A stretch of DNA of 64,000 bases, taken from contig NC_086247.1 in assembly GCF_021018805.1 (NCBI RefSeq), forward strand, positions 92,488,140-92,552,139, given 5' to 3'. A program made the position numbers and the translations under genes. Source of the stretch: Prinia subflava. Lineage: Eukaryota > Chordata > Aves > Passeriformes > Cisticolidae. Below are positions 13,501 through 25,027 of this stretch, in pieces. Each line of letters begins with the position of its first letter. Within the stretch, counting starts at the first letter, position 1. The notes under the pieces are model-generated. The model saw only the letters and a program-made list of their open reading frames with translations. It had not been told where the DNA came from and did not search any database.

Positions 13501-16500
13501 CCTTCCTTTTCTTGGGATATGCATAGTTTTAAGGGGAGGGGAAGCTCTCCAATCCCATGGATTGGATTCTGAGGGTGTCTAGCATAGGAGAAATGGTTGG
13601 CAGCTGTGCACACTGTGCAAGCTCAGTGTGTCTGGTACGAAATTTGGTCTGTACATCAAAACACTTTGTGGAAGTATGGAAAGCGAAACTACTTACTGTA
13701 AAGTCTTTGTAATGCCTCATATCCAAATCAAAGTAATGCAGTTCTTCATACTGAAATAGGATAATGTAATTGCCAAGAAAGCTATTTTGTCTTTAGTGGT
13801 GGATAATATGCCACTGTATCACATACACATGCGTCATTTCTGTGGAGATTGCTCTCCAAATTATCTTTAGAAAGGGCTCTACTGGGCCTTGGTTTGTTCT
13901 TTACCTGATTCTGAGAACATAATTTCACAAAAAGAAAAACATAGAGCCAACGAGAAGAGAAAGTTAATTGCCAATATCTATGTGTGTATTGTCATAGCAG
14001 TTGTGATCTTTGAGTAACAGTCTCTTCTTCCACAGTCTTTCAAAATCCCAGTTCCACTAAAATTCTTGAACTGAGATATCAGCATATTTTATTCTGGAAA
14101 GTAAGATAGCTTTTGATTCGAAGATAAAACCTATAAATCATCCAGAATCAAAAATTGCTAGCAGCTCATTTGTGAGAGGCAAAAGGAATTTGCATCTCAC
14201 AGGAAAAATAACAGGCATGTGAGGATGTATGAGTGTATGGAGAAGACTTGGCTGACATGTATTTGTGTGTCTAAGTCAAATACCAGTCCAAAGTTATTGT
14301 TCTGCTGTATTTCCTCAGCAGTGAACAACAAAGTGACAACTGCTGTAGTACTCAAGCACCATCTGTCTTGTGAACCCTGCCATTCTGTTCTTGCCTGAAT
14401 ATGATAAATTTTACCTTATTTTCCCAAGAAAATAAAAACACTACTTAATCTACAGTTCAAAAGCTGGATCAGCTCCAAGTGAGGCCCTGTTAGGAGTGAT
14501 ATCCCTTGTCTCTGGGGGTGTAAATTTGGGCTTACACCTAACTGTGTGTATATAAATATTGCAGATTTATTGCTGCTTGTGCTGTGCTATGCCACAAATA
14601 CAAGTCTGTATATAAACATGCTATATAACAACAAATATTTTTAACAATCACAGTAATTTGTATCCGCAATAAAGCAGTTATTTTTCATCCAAAGACTTTA
14701 AAGATATTCTTATGGTCAGGGAAAGGGGAAGGTGGGTTTCTCTTTGGTTTTGTATTTTAAACACTTTGCTGGTGGTATGTTGTAAGCAGTGTCTTTTAGG
14801 TTTTTTTTTTTTAATTTTAATTTCAGCATGGCGAGATTTGAAATTACTGGATAATCTTTCAAATGCAACTTTCCCCTTTTCTTCCATATAGACAAGATTC
14901 ATTTTAAGAGGACGTTTTTCCCAGAATTCCTAGTGAAATAGTGTTTATGTGACTGTCTTACTGCTGCTTTTTCCACTTTCAAACATTTTCATCATCTTCA
15001 GTTGTGTTAAGGTGTAACTGTACTCATGGTCTCAGCCGGTGAATTATTATGCTGCACCACTTGCACAGTTAAATACATTGGACAGCAGCAGAAGTACCTG
15101 AAAGCCAGCTGGCTCCGTGCACAGCTTTTGTCCTGTGAGGGACCTAATGAATAGGCACTTAAAAATTGTAACCAAAGATCTGCACATGTCTCTGCAGAAA
15201 CTTGAAGCACCTGCTTCGTTTTTTAATTTAAGCATTTTTTCATAAAGTCTGCATAATCATAATCTTTCTGTCAGAGATGCAGGATCTCCAGCATTAATTA
15301 AAAATTGTGCTGTGCCTTGAGAAAAGGTGACCTCATGTAAAAGACTAAATTATTTTCAAACATTCTATTTTAAGCAAGTGATATCCACACTGCAAGCATT
15401 TGCAGTGAGCACGCATAATGAGAGCAGTGTATGAAACCATGAACCCCAATTGCTTGGATTTATATACCAAATGACAGCAAACTGTATGTTAAAAACATAC
15501 ACTTTGAACATAATCTATCTTATGGAATTAGAAGATGGGGCTTAATTATCTACATGACTTTTACTGGTTACTTAGAATTTTTAATGGAAATTTTGAGAAT
15601 ACATTTTCGTCCTGAAGATGTCTGTTTGGTATCATTGTTTTTCTTACTCAAGTGAAAGAAATCCTTTATTGTTTCTGTAAATATAAAAATATTGTAAAAA
15701 TATATAAAATATTGTAAGAATGGGAAATGGTGATGGAGCAGATTGTTTTGAAGGATGTCTTCTCAGATGTGATTTTCTTGCTCTGCATGCTCAGTTGTGT
15801 GTCTACAATAGGTGCTGTTCCCAGTGGAGCAGGGAGGGTGAGAGAGAGGTGGAGATGGTGTAGGGCTCTTTCTGGATATCCATAAGAAGGTCTGAGAGTC
15901 ATCATCTGGGAAACATAGCCACTTTAATAAAATAGAATTAAACGAGGGATAGAGGTAATGAGTAAATCTTTCGTCCCTTCAGATGATGAGAACCCCACAT
16001 TCATGCACCATAGGACAGAGCTCAGCTGTTTTTTTCACAGCATGCTGCACACATCCTGACCATGGAAAAGGTTCCCTCTGGGGTCCAGAAAAAATTGCTT
16101 CTTGAATACAATTGGATCTCCTGTTCTGAAAAACCACAAAAGGGTATTGCTTTCTTTTACTATTTTTCCTTTAAAGTATTCTGCAGAGTAGAACTTGTGC
16201 CTATGTATGTTATATGCTCTCTCTGCTCTCACTGAAATATTCCAGGTACAGGAAACCTAGAAAAAAGTGCTAATGATGAAAGGAGCAATGTTGCAAATGC
16301 AGTCAGTTAAACATTTATAGATTTAAATGTTTAACTAAAAAAAAAAGTTATAGTCAATGGCCCCTCTCCTCAAAAAGTGATGGGAATGAGGAAATGCCCT
16401 TGTAAATAATGTGCCTCATATAAACAGTATTTATGAATACCAAGGAGAATGTGCCTTCAGATATACCTCAAGAGACTTATATATGAGAAAAACAGCAAGT

Positions 16501-18261
16501 GAAGAAACAAATGCTTAAGGAAAGAAAAAAAAAGTCCTACCAGACTCACTGTCTGCTTCACTTGGAGGAAAGACATAAATATTGTTTGCCATATAACAGT
16601 GAAAAATGTGTGATGAATGTAGCAACTGTAAAACCCTCATTGTTCCTTAAGCTAAAACAAACAGAATGTGTAATTAGTTGGCTGCTTCTGCTTAATTCTG
16701 AGTCCCAAGAAGGTTTGAATCATCATCTACCTGGTTTTTTACAGTCATACATCAGTTGTTTCAAATCATCTCCATGTTTGCGTGCACAAAATCTCGCAAA
16801 GCAGAAGAGAACAGTTAACACTGCCCTGACATGCAGCTCTTAGTTGAAGGGGAGCTTCCTGCCTGTATTTCATTGACTTAAATCCATACCAGTGATTTTC
16901 AAATGTTTACAGTATTTTTTTCACAGCCTTCAACTTTGTTCATCTGGTTTTATAGAGGAATCTCTGCAGTAATTTTATTTTGTGGGTTTTGGGGTGGGGG
17001 GTTTGTGTGTGCGGGTTTTTTGTTTGTTTGTTTTTTTAATTTATTCTTGCTTGATCAGGCAGTTAATTTATTTAAATTTTTATCTTCTGAAGTAAAATTC
17101 CAGTTAGCTGTAGTACACAAGGTTAAAATGTTTTGGTTTTGTATTTGCAAGGTCAAATTAAAGTAATTTTGTGGATGCACAGTAAATTATTGATTTTTTT
17201 TCTGTGTCAGAATGAGAGAAAGTTTAGAGTAGAATTAATAAAAACTAAAATCTTGCTTTAACTGGAAGAATTTTGAATGAGATAATGCCTTTACAGATAT
17301 TGCTTGGTTGTCTTTTTAGATAAAGCTTCATGAAAGTCCATTTTCCTGTTCTGTACCTTCTTGTCCAAGTTTAACTGTTGTCTATTTTAATGAGTAGTTG
17401 GATATCTGCTGCCTCAGAAATGCCCAAGGAAGCTCACTGGCCTTTCCTAAAGCTCATGCAGAGAATATTCGAACACGTTGTTTTCACAAAGGCAGTGTCA
17501 TGGAAGAGGAAGTTCATTGAAGTCATCTATCAAATGTCAAATATCCAGGTCAAAGCAGTAGTTCTGAGTTTGGTCACAGTCTGAAAACCTCAGCTAAATG
17601 CCACTGTGGAGTTGCAGATCACTTTAGAAAACACGTGCAGTTCTCCCACAGTTTCCCTTCATTTCTACAGGAAGAGAATCTTGGATGGAGAATAGGGGAA
17701 GGTCAGTGAGAGCCGGTGAAGTTTGTGTCTGTAGAACTGGTGGTAAATAAGCCTCATCCTGGTCAGGCCATGTGCCTTGTGCCATTTTGAAAGGCTATCT
17801 TGGGTAACGATGACTTCAGAGTTTGTAGAGACAGTCTGTATGCAGAGATAATGTCCTTTATTAGACAAATTACTGCTGTTAAAAAAATTCTCAGACTGTT
17901 GGAAGCTCTTCTGTTCTCCCAGCTGTATCAGCTGATATTAATTTATTTTTTAAAAGATAGTTCACCTTGTGAAGTTCACTGGTTTTGTATCCTTAGATCA
18001 TTAGGGCTATACCACCACTATTTTAAAATCAGCAAAAGGATAGGTTATTTCCTTTTTTTTCCTAGCTTTGTTTTCTGAGCCACCTTGGATTTACTGAGCT
18101 ACCTTTTAGCTTAAGATGACAGAACTGAATTTTCAGGAAACAAGGAGGGTTCTCTGATTCCTTTCTTGCTACCTCTTTATGGAGTACCAAATTACAACAA
18201 ACACAATCAACTTCTGAATGTTTTGTAGCTTTTTTTTCCTTTCTGTTGCTTTTTGTAGTTG
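10573..18261 (+). other. CDKAL1 intron, no gene seen
   Basis: AT-rich intron without a recognised exon or repeat family. Noted inside: an 8-bp-arm inverted repeat at 13548-13566, a denser non-repetitive stretch at 15000-15540, and a G-run cluster followed by T/G repeats at 16984-17041. Confidence 0.55.
13548..13566. repeat. Short perfect inverted repeat
   Basis: TCCAATCC and GGATTGGA are separated by CAT, giving a 19-nt hairpin with 8-bp arms. At this length it may be chance, and no gene context explains it. Confidence 0.7.
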
Positions 18262-18481
18262 TATATTGGAGTCTAGAACATCCCTCTGGCCACCCTGGAG
18301 GGTTTGAAGACCGGACAGGGGGGTCTGGAATCTGTACAAGGGGGTCAACCAGCCTCACACAGAGCCCAGGAGGACACTGCCTCTGATCCCTGGCCATGGG
18401 AGTGAATACCCACATTGTATGAAGAATTACAAGCTGAGAGAATTCAAAATAAGTAGTATTTAGTTTATAATAGAATGTAAA
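18262..18481 (+). mobile_element. Probable 3' internal tail of an endogenous retrovirus
   Basis: GC-richer sequence directly upstream of the LTR that starts at 18482. Its wording (CCCTGGAGGGTTTGAAGACC, then a GGCCATGGGAGTGAAT stretch and an AAGAATTACAAG stretch) resembles, from memory, the region just before 3' LTRs of passerine ERVK-like elements. No intact frame remains and the rest of the provirus is absent upstream. A clear polypurine tract next to the LTR is not seen, which weakens the call; the segment could instead be part of a longer LTR variant. Confidence 0.4.
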
Positions 18482-19027
18482 TGTAGAATCTAGGATTCTC
18501 AGTATATGGGGTTGAAGAGGCAAGATGGAGGAATTGGGGAGTGGCCCCTATGCTCCTTGTTATTGCTCTCGTCCCCCATTTTCTGCTGAGTTGGATCTCA
18601 AGGATTGGTTTAGAGCAGAAATGACATGTTAACATAGGTAGTAAGTATTGGTATGATTCTGTAAATAAAAAGTACATTGTGGACGGTAGTTGGGTCAGGG
18701 GTACTGTGCATAAGGCCCGGGACTCTCTGATCCGCCCAGTCCGCCGCGTGTCCTGCTCTGCTGGGGATGCCTTGCAGAGCAGAGAAAGAAGTAAGATAAT
18801 GTACCCTGCCAGGGAGGCCTGGCAGAGCTGAGAAAGGACTGAGATAATGAAGAATAAACAACCTTGGAAACATGCACTGGCGGACTCAGCTTGTCGTCTC
18901 TGCCTCCGGTGTGAAACACTTAGGGCAAAGAGAAGACTAAAAACCTTATTACCTCTGGGAACAGCAACCCCGAGGAGAATCTCAGGGAAGAGCAACCCTG
19001 AGAGTTGTACAAGGAAGAACTACTGCA
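18482..19027 (+). mobile_element. ERVK-like LTR, gene orientation
   Basis: Starts TGTAGAATCTAGG, runs through AAGATGGAGGAATTGGGGAG and a GGATTGGTTTAGAGCAGAA block, has a TATA-like TAAATAAAAAG near 18662 and an AATAAACAACCTTGG polyadenylation region at 18853, then a U5-like stretch with repeated GAGCAACCC-type words. This order fits passerine betaretrovirus-like (ERVK) LTRs as I remember them. The right end is uncertain: candidates ending in CA fall at 19011 and 19027. An 11-bp direct repeat (CAGAACCTGTG twice) lies just outside. No coding capacity remains. Long minus-strand frames here are antisense shadows. Confidence 0.6.
18853..18858 (+). promoter_or_regulatory. LTR polyadenylation signal AATAAA
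   Basis: AATAAA inside AGAATAAACAACCTTGG, placed about 190 bp after the TATA-like element as expected for an LTR. It has the same orientation as CDKAL1. Confidence 0.5.
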
Positions 19028-22000
19028 CTGGTGCCTGACAAGAACCTGTGCAGAACCTGTGCAAGGCTCAGGTTGGGCAGTGGGTCAGGCAGTTCAGAAG
19101 GTGACATAACCAGAGGGAAACATTTAGAAGCAAGTGGAAACAAGCATTAACCAAAGGAAGCATGTTAATTTGGTATTTTCTTAAAGAGATATTTGGATTA
19201 TATTTATTTGATTACTACTGTGATACGTAGTAGATGTAACTGGCACTTTTTTTCCTGACTGGAAGCAACTCTGTCTCTTGTCATACACAGCATCTCCTAC
19301 AATCAAGTACAATTAAGCTGGGCTCAGATTTGCATATTTGAAGTTGTATGAGCTTATTCAAGCCAACAAAAAGAGGTCTGTCTTGCTCGGCTAGACCATT
19401 ATTTGAGCTAATCTGCCTGCTTGTGTACAGTAATGTTTTGCATACGGTTCTAAGAGATATGTGCAGCTGGGTGGCATAGTTCTGAATTATTGGAATGATT
19501 CATGGCACTGGTTTCCGTGCAGTCACCTTTTTCCTTTCTTAATAAATGAATACAGCCTCAACTCAGTAGAAATCCAGGCTTTCTTTGCACTGCAGCACAA
19601 GTATTGTTTGTTCTTTATAGCAAAGATCAAAGGATTTTTTTCTTTTGTAAATAGCTGCAGGAACCACAGATCATAATTCATTGAAATTGCTTCCCCCCTT
19701 TTTTAATCTTAGAACTATACTATTGTGGAGTATTTATTGTTTTACTATGGAATCTAGATGTCACTGGCTGCAGTTATGTTGATTCAGTATGGCCTTTTGT
19801 ATATGATTGCATTTAATTAAAACACACACATTAGACCAGATGCTCCTTTAAATGGAAAAAAAACCTCTTAATATGGGCAAGGAAGCCTCCCCATATTTCT
19901 GTGCAGGGCACTTTCCTCCCAGGAAAATGCTTGAAATGAGAAGGGGTGGTATAATTACACAGGTGGTATTCTGAAAGCTTAGATGTACTAAAAATGCTTC
20001 CTTTGGTTTTAGTAGCCTCCTTCCAGACTGCTGTAAAAATGTCTGCTTCCCCCATGGAGTGGGGTCTGTCTGTGCCAAGGAAGAATCCCAACACTCTTGT
20101 GCTGACAGCAGCCTTGTCGTAGTGTCTGTTGAAGAAATAGGTGCAGGTGGTTGGAATATAATGTAAATAATCCTTATTTGTCATTCCTGGACGGCTCCTG
20201 CAGCCAGACATTTCTCTCCCCTTCACCACGCACATACAGCATGTGTTCTGTAAATCCCTGTGGACCCTCTAATTTCCCTGTTGCAGGTAAGGAAGGAAAA
20301 AAATTAAGTTTTCCGTAGGATAAATTTCATGCTTTGAATTTTGAATTTCCAAGTAATCTCTTGTCAATTCCTCTCATATTTTATTTCTCATCTAACCTCT
20401 TTATCTTCTGCCTTTTTGTGCTAAAACAGACATCTCTACTGTCCAAACTCCCCCTATTTTATTTAGAAGTTATGCTTAAGGAAAGAATAAGAGAAATGCT
20501 TTTCTTCCTGCAGGTTATTCCCATGCTTTAGTGCCAATAATACCCTCCCACACTCCTGTTTTATGTGAAATTATCGTGTTGGCACTGGGTCAAAGAAGAA
20601 AGAAACTTTCAAATGGGGGGGTGGGTGGTAGCGGATGCAGTTTTTAAAGAGTCTTCCCCCAGTTTGGAAATGGTACTAGCACATGCATTGGAGGATATGT
20701 ACAGGCCTAGAAAGTGGGTCTGTTATTTAAATCATATTGAAAAATATGGAAACAGCTTGGCTTGATTTATCTTTTCTCTTTCTTTGGTGTGGAAACCACA
20801 TGTTTTATCTTAGGTGTGTTCTCTTACACTTGCCAGCTTCTGAAGCTGTAGAGGTGAACATTTAGGGTGGTTATTTAGGACAATCAGTGCTTTACAGGGT
20901 TTCAAAAGAGACTTTTAAGCAGATCACATGCGAAATGTTTAAAAGAGGTTGAAGGGGGAACCTGTCCTTGAATATGTATTACAGATATACATGCTTTCCC
21001 CCTTGGTTCCACCAGTAATACACAGAAGGGTGATAATGCTAACAGAACTCAATCTTTTGGTGTCCTGCAGTCCTTGCAGGAGAGCAGTGAAAGTAAGAAC
21101 CCCACAATTCCATCACTGGAGGCTGAGTGTCTTCCCTTATGATTCCCATCTCTTTGGTCTACCTCACCTTGAAAACTTCCTCTTATCCTGCTGGAGCAGA
21201 GCATGAGAGAGAAGAGGAAGAAAGTGAGGCAATGGAAAGAAAGAGCCAGAATACTAAACAAAATCCTGTACCAAAAGATTGCTTTCAAAAATGTACTGCT
21301 GGGCTTCAAGGAGTTTGCTGTCGCAGTCGACTTGAAAGAACTGCATGAGGACACGCTGATGAGCAAAGCAGGAAAAGGGGCGAGTTTATTTAAAAATGCA
21401 ATTTTATACATTTCCAAAGGTGCCTGTGGATTGGAGGATGGAATTCCACCTCTCAAACCACATTGGTCAAGCCAACTGTCAATCAACTTTCTCCTCCTGC
21501 CTAAAAATACGTGAACAATGAAGGACAGTTAGCAAAACATGGCCATTCTTTATAGTAGAAAGTGTGATAAAGTACAAATTCTGACTCCAATATGAAGGAC
21601 AATTCAGAAGGCTTAGAAAAGTCTTCAAAACAGGGCGACAGTCTGCAACCTCGCTTGTGTCTCTCCAGCATTGGTCCCTCTAGAAAGACTTGAGCAAATT
21701 TGTTGCCATCCTTGCTGCTTGGCTTCCGATATTAGCAGTCTGTATTTGTTGCTGTCTGCATCCATCTAAAAAAGAAAGGGGGCTTACTTTTTTTATCCAC
21801 CCAGTTCTTGCAAGGCCCAAAAATGAAGCAAATCCATCAGCTATTCTTCCCTGTTAACTTGGTCAGGGTTTTTTCTACTAACAGTGAAAAAATGGGGTGA
21901 ATTCTGTAGAACTATTGGGGCTTGGGTCTGGGTCTATCTGGGGCATGTGCGTGTTTGTTTAAAATGATAGAAATAATACCCTACATAGTAGGATTTTGAA

Positions 22001-24792
22001 TGAAGATGGTTATTACTGGTATGGTGGTGGGATGGTATTAATGTCCTTCCAGTCATGTTTCTTACAGGTTATATTGGCTTAGAGTTCAGACTGCCATTGG
22101 TTACTCAGTGTTGCTCTGCTGCCCAAGATGACTCAAACCATGAGAGCTGAGTCGGGTTTACACATTCTTTATCTTAAGGTCTTGCCCTGACTACAAAAAG
22201 GTGGTTCATCCTAAGGTCTGAACTCAGTTCTTCCGTGTTCTTTGTCAATAGATGTCAACATGCAAAACACTGCAACGGACTGGAAAAATCATATCCTAAA
22301 ATTAATTTTTCTAAATATAAAGGATTGATCAAATTGGTAAGAGAGGTGATGCTGGAAGAGTCAAAGTCAGGTTTTGGCACTGCAGTTAGGTTCTGGAAAA
22401 GTGAATTTATTTAAAGAGTTGCATCTCATCTCATTTTTATCATATACTTTCAGGAATTATTTTGATGGTCAGCACTGTACTGTAAAACAAGCTGTAAAAC
22501 AAGCCGAGGAACTATTGAAGCTGTTGTTTTGTAACCTTTGGGCAAATGCTGTATAACTCTTATGCCTGGCACAGTTGCATTTGCAGCGTCATGAAATCAT
22601 GATTTTTTTTCTGAGGTGAAGAATACTGGTTTTTTTTAAACTTGCAAACAGAGCAATTGTTTAATAGGTGAAATTTGCAAGTCAGAATAACATACCTTTT
22701 TACCATGTTGTATTATGATTGTTATTTTTGTTGTCTGTGTAATATGGAGCTGATAGTACAGACAGCAGGAACTCTCAATTAGCCTTGAGGTCAGGCATCT
22801 AGATTAAAAATCTTGACACATTCCTATATTGTTTCACCCCAATCTTAAAAGGGTGCTCCTTTCTCATCTGTGTTTAGTACCTTGTTTCTCCTAGGGGACA
22901 TGTAAAGATAATTTTATTTTACAGCACTATCAAATTTGGTTCGTGATGCCCCTAGAAGACTTCTTTCTTTGGGGTGCAAAGTATCATTTTATTAAGCTGT
23001 GTCCTTGGAAGTTAATTTTGTTGCTATATTGAACCAGTGAGAGCTAGCCTTTCTACTGCTGTATGATGGGCAAAGCTTCATTCTGAGCAAATTTTAAGAC
23101 TGTAGAGGTGGCTAATGGACATCTTAAGGCCTGTGTTTAGTTTACTAAATACATGTAAAATAATTTTTCTCACATCTCCATTCTGATATGTCTCAGTAAG
23201 TTTGAGTCTCCTGAGGTAGGCTTCTGCATCAAAGATTCTGCTTGTCCACCTGTTGAGGTGAAGTAGCTTTAGACTTTGTTTAGGATGTCCATGTTTGGTT
23301 TTTTTTCCCATTACCACCATCCTCTTAGCAAGAGTGGGAATATGATTCTGTGTTTATGGCGGTGTATTTTCATTATTTTTGGCAGACCTAGAACATAACA
23401 CTGTGTGGGTTGGGTTTTGGGGTTTTTTTTAAGATCTGAGAAAATACGACTTCTTTCTTGAAAAAAGATTGACTTTTTTAAATCTAATACTAAATTTAAA
23501 ACAAGGCATTTCAGCTGCTAGTTGAGTGACTTAATTGTGGGGTGAATGAAGACTGCAAGGCAGATCTACTGTTGTGGTTTGTCTGCCCTTTGGAAAAGAA
23601 GAATTTCTAGAATGCATCAGAGAGCAGCAGGTATCTATGAACATCGTTGTACAGCTTTGTAGCTCTCTCCGGTTCATTATTGCCATATTCACACATGGAG
23701 AAAGTGCAGCACAGAACTTGAAATGACTTTCTGAAGGGGAAAACACTAAAGGAATTGCTCTGAAACATGAAGACTTTCCTAGGACAAACCCCTCCACATT
23801 CCAACAGCAGGATTTCAAGAAACTACACTGAGGGGATGAGTCCTTGTTTTGTATGTAGAAATGTGTTCTAATCACATCTTCGAGAGAGGTTTTTTCCCAT
23901 TATTCTAATTCTTTGCAATGTATTGTTAATAACTGAAATACTACATGATTAACCCATGTATGCTCCCTCACTTGTTGGCACCTTTTTGATGTGGTTTTTG
24001 CTTTGGGGTTTGTTTGTTTGTTGTAAAGGGTAAAAAGACTTCATCTACTCTCAGGAAATACCTGAAAAAACAGTGTTCCAAAATACTTATTTTATGAGAG
24101 TTACAGGAGGAATTAAAGATGTTATTTATGGAATTTATTTGGTGGGATTCAAAGACTAGAAGGATCAGAACGGTGCTAGTACCATTATTTTCATAAAACG
24201 ATTCTCCTATTTTAAAGAAAATCTGTTCAATTAATTTATTCTTCTTGTGTAAGGTCATCTAGGCAGGTCTGTTAAATTTAATAGCTGTTTCATGATTAAG
24301 GGAGAGTAGGAAGTTCTTAATTGAGGAACAGATAAAAAGCAAACTAATTAACTCCAAATGCGTTTCTTTAGCAGTATCCAAACAGCCATTTCCAAGATGA
24401 ACTCGGGTTACTCATCTTTTGAGCTTTTAATCATATTTTTAGATTGCATTTTTACACCATCTCTACTACAAAAATGACTGTAATTTCTGTCACAGTTGGA
24501 AGCATCAGTTAATAAATGTTTTTGATTTTGATCTAGGGAGGTGTTTGAATTGAGGGGGAAAGTATTCTTAAACTAATTGGGTTAATTTGCAGCAGATTGA
24601 GGGAGAGTGCAGTGGAAATGGTTTACTCCTATTCGTACCTGGTTTTCTTCCAACTATGAGCTTGTTCTTTTTTATTTAAATACTGTCCCAAATAAAGCCC
24701 TTGCCCTAGCCCTCTGATCTTCTGTAAATTGCCTCATGTATTGGAAAACAGCTGGTAGTGGATCTATTTGCAAAATACTTAGCGGTTTAAAC
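19028..24792 (+). other. CDKAL1 intron, no gene seen
   Basis: No recognised exon. It holds an 11-bp direct repeat at about 19050 and a lysine-rich open frame at 21203-21514 that I cannot assign. A 134-codon minus-strand frame at 19831-20235 also lacks any family match. Otherwise ordinary AT-rich intron with scattered T-runs. Confidence 0.5.
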
Positions 24793-25027
24793 CATAGAAT
24801 CACCAAATGATTTGGCTTTCTGGGCTGCCAGTGCACATTGCTGGATCATGGTGAGCCTCTCATCCAGCAGCACCCCCAAATCCCTCTCAGCAGTGCTGCT
24901 TCTCCCTCTCTTCATCCCCCAGCTTGTGCTGATACCAGGGGCTGGGCACTTGATTGCACTTGATTTTCTTAAACCTCAAGTGGGCTTCTCATGGGCCCAC
25001 TTTTCAAGACTGTCTGGATTCCAGCGG
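24793..25027 (-). mobile_element. CR1 LINE fragment (3' region)
   Basis: The + strand carries CATAGAATCACC followed by words typical of antisense CR1: GGCTTTCTGGGCTGCCAGTG, TGAGCCTCTCATCCAGCAGC, ACCCCCAAATCCCTCTCAGC and, near the far end, GGGCCCAC with TTTTCAAGACTGTCTGGATT. The expected sequence between the 3' terminus and CTTTCTGGG is shortened, so there is an internal deletion. It is noncoding and 5'-truncated, as most avian CR1 copies are. Confidence 0.88.

Noticed and set aside
18062..18523. 153-codon minus-strand frame
   Set aside because: Antisense to the ERV tail and intron; no family resemblance.
18465..18995. 176-codon minus-strand frame, the longest in the window
   Set aside because: It lies antisense across the ERVK-like LTR and resembles no protein family; the GC-richer LTR explains the lack of stops.
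19831..20235. 134-codon minus-strand frame
   Set aside because: No recognisable domain and no supporting gene structure.
21049..21486. 145-codon minus-strand frame
   Set aside because: Overlaps the lysine-rich plus-strand frame; serine- and leucine-rich without motif.
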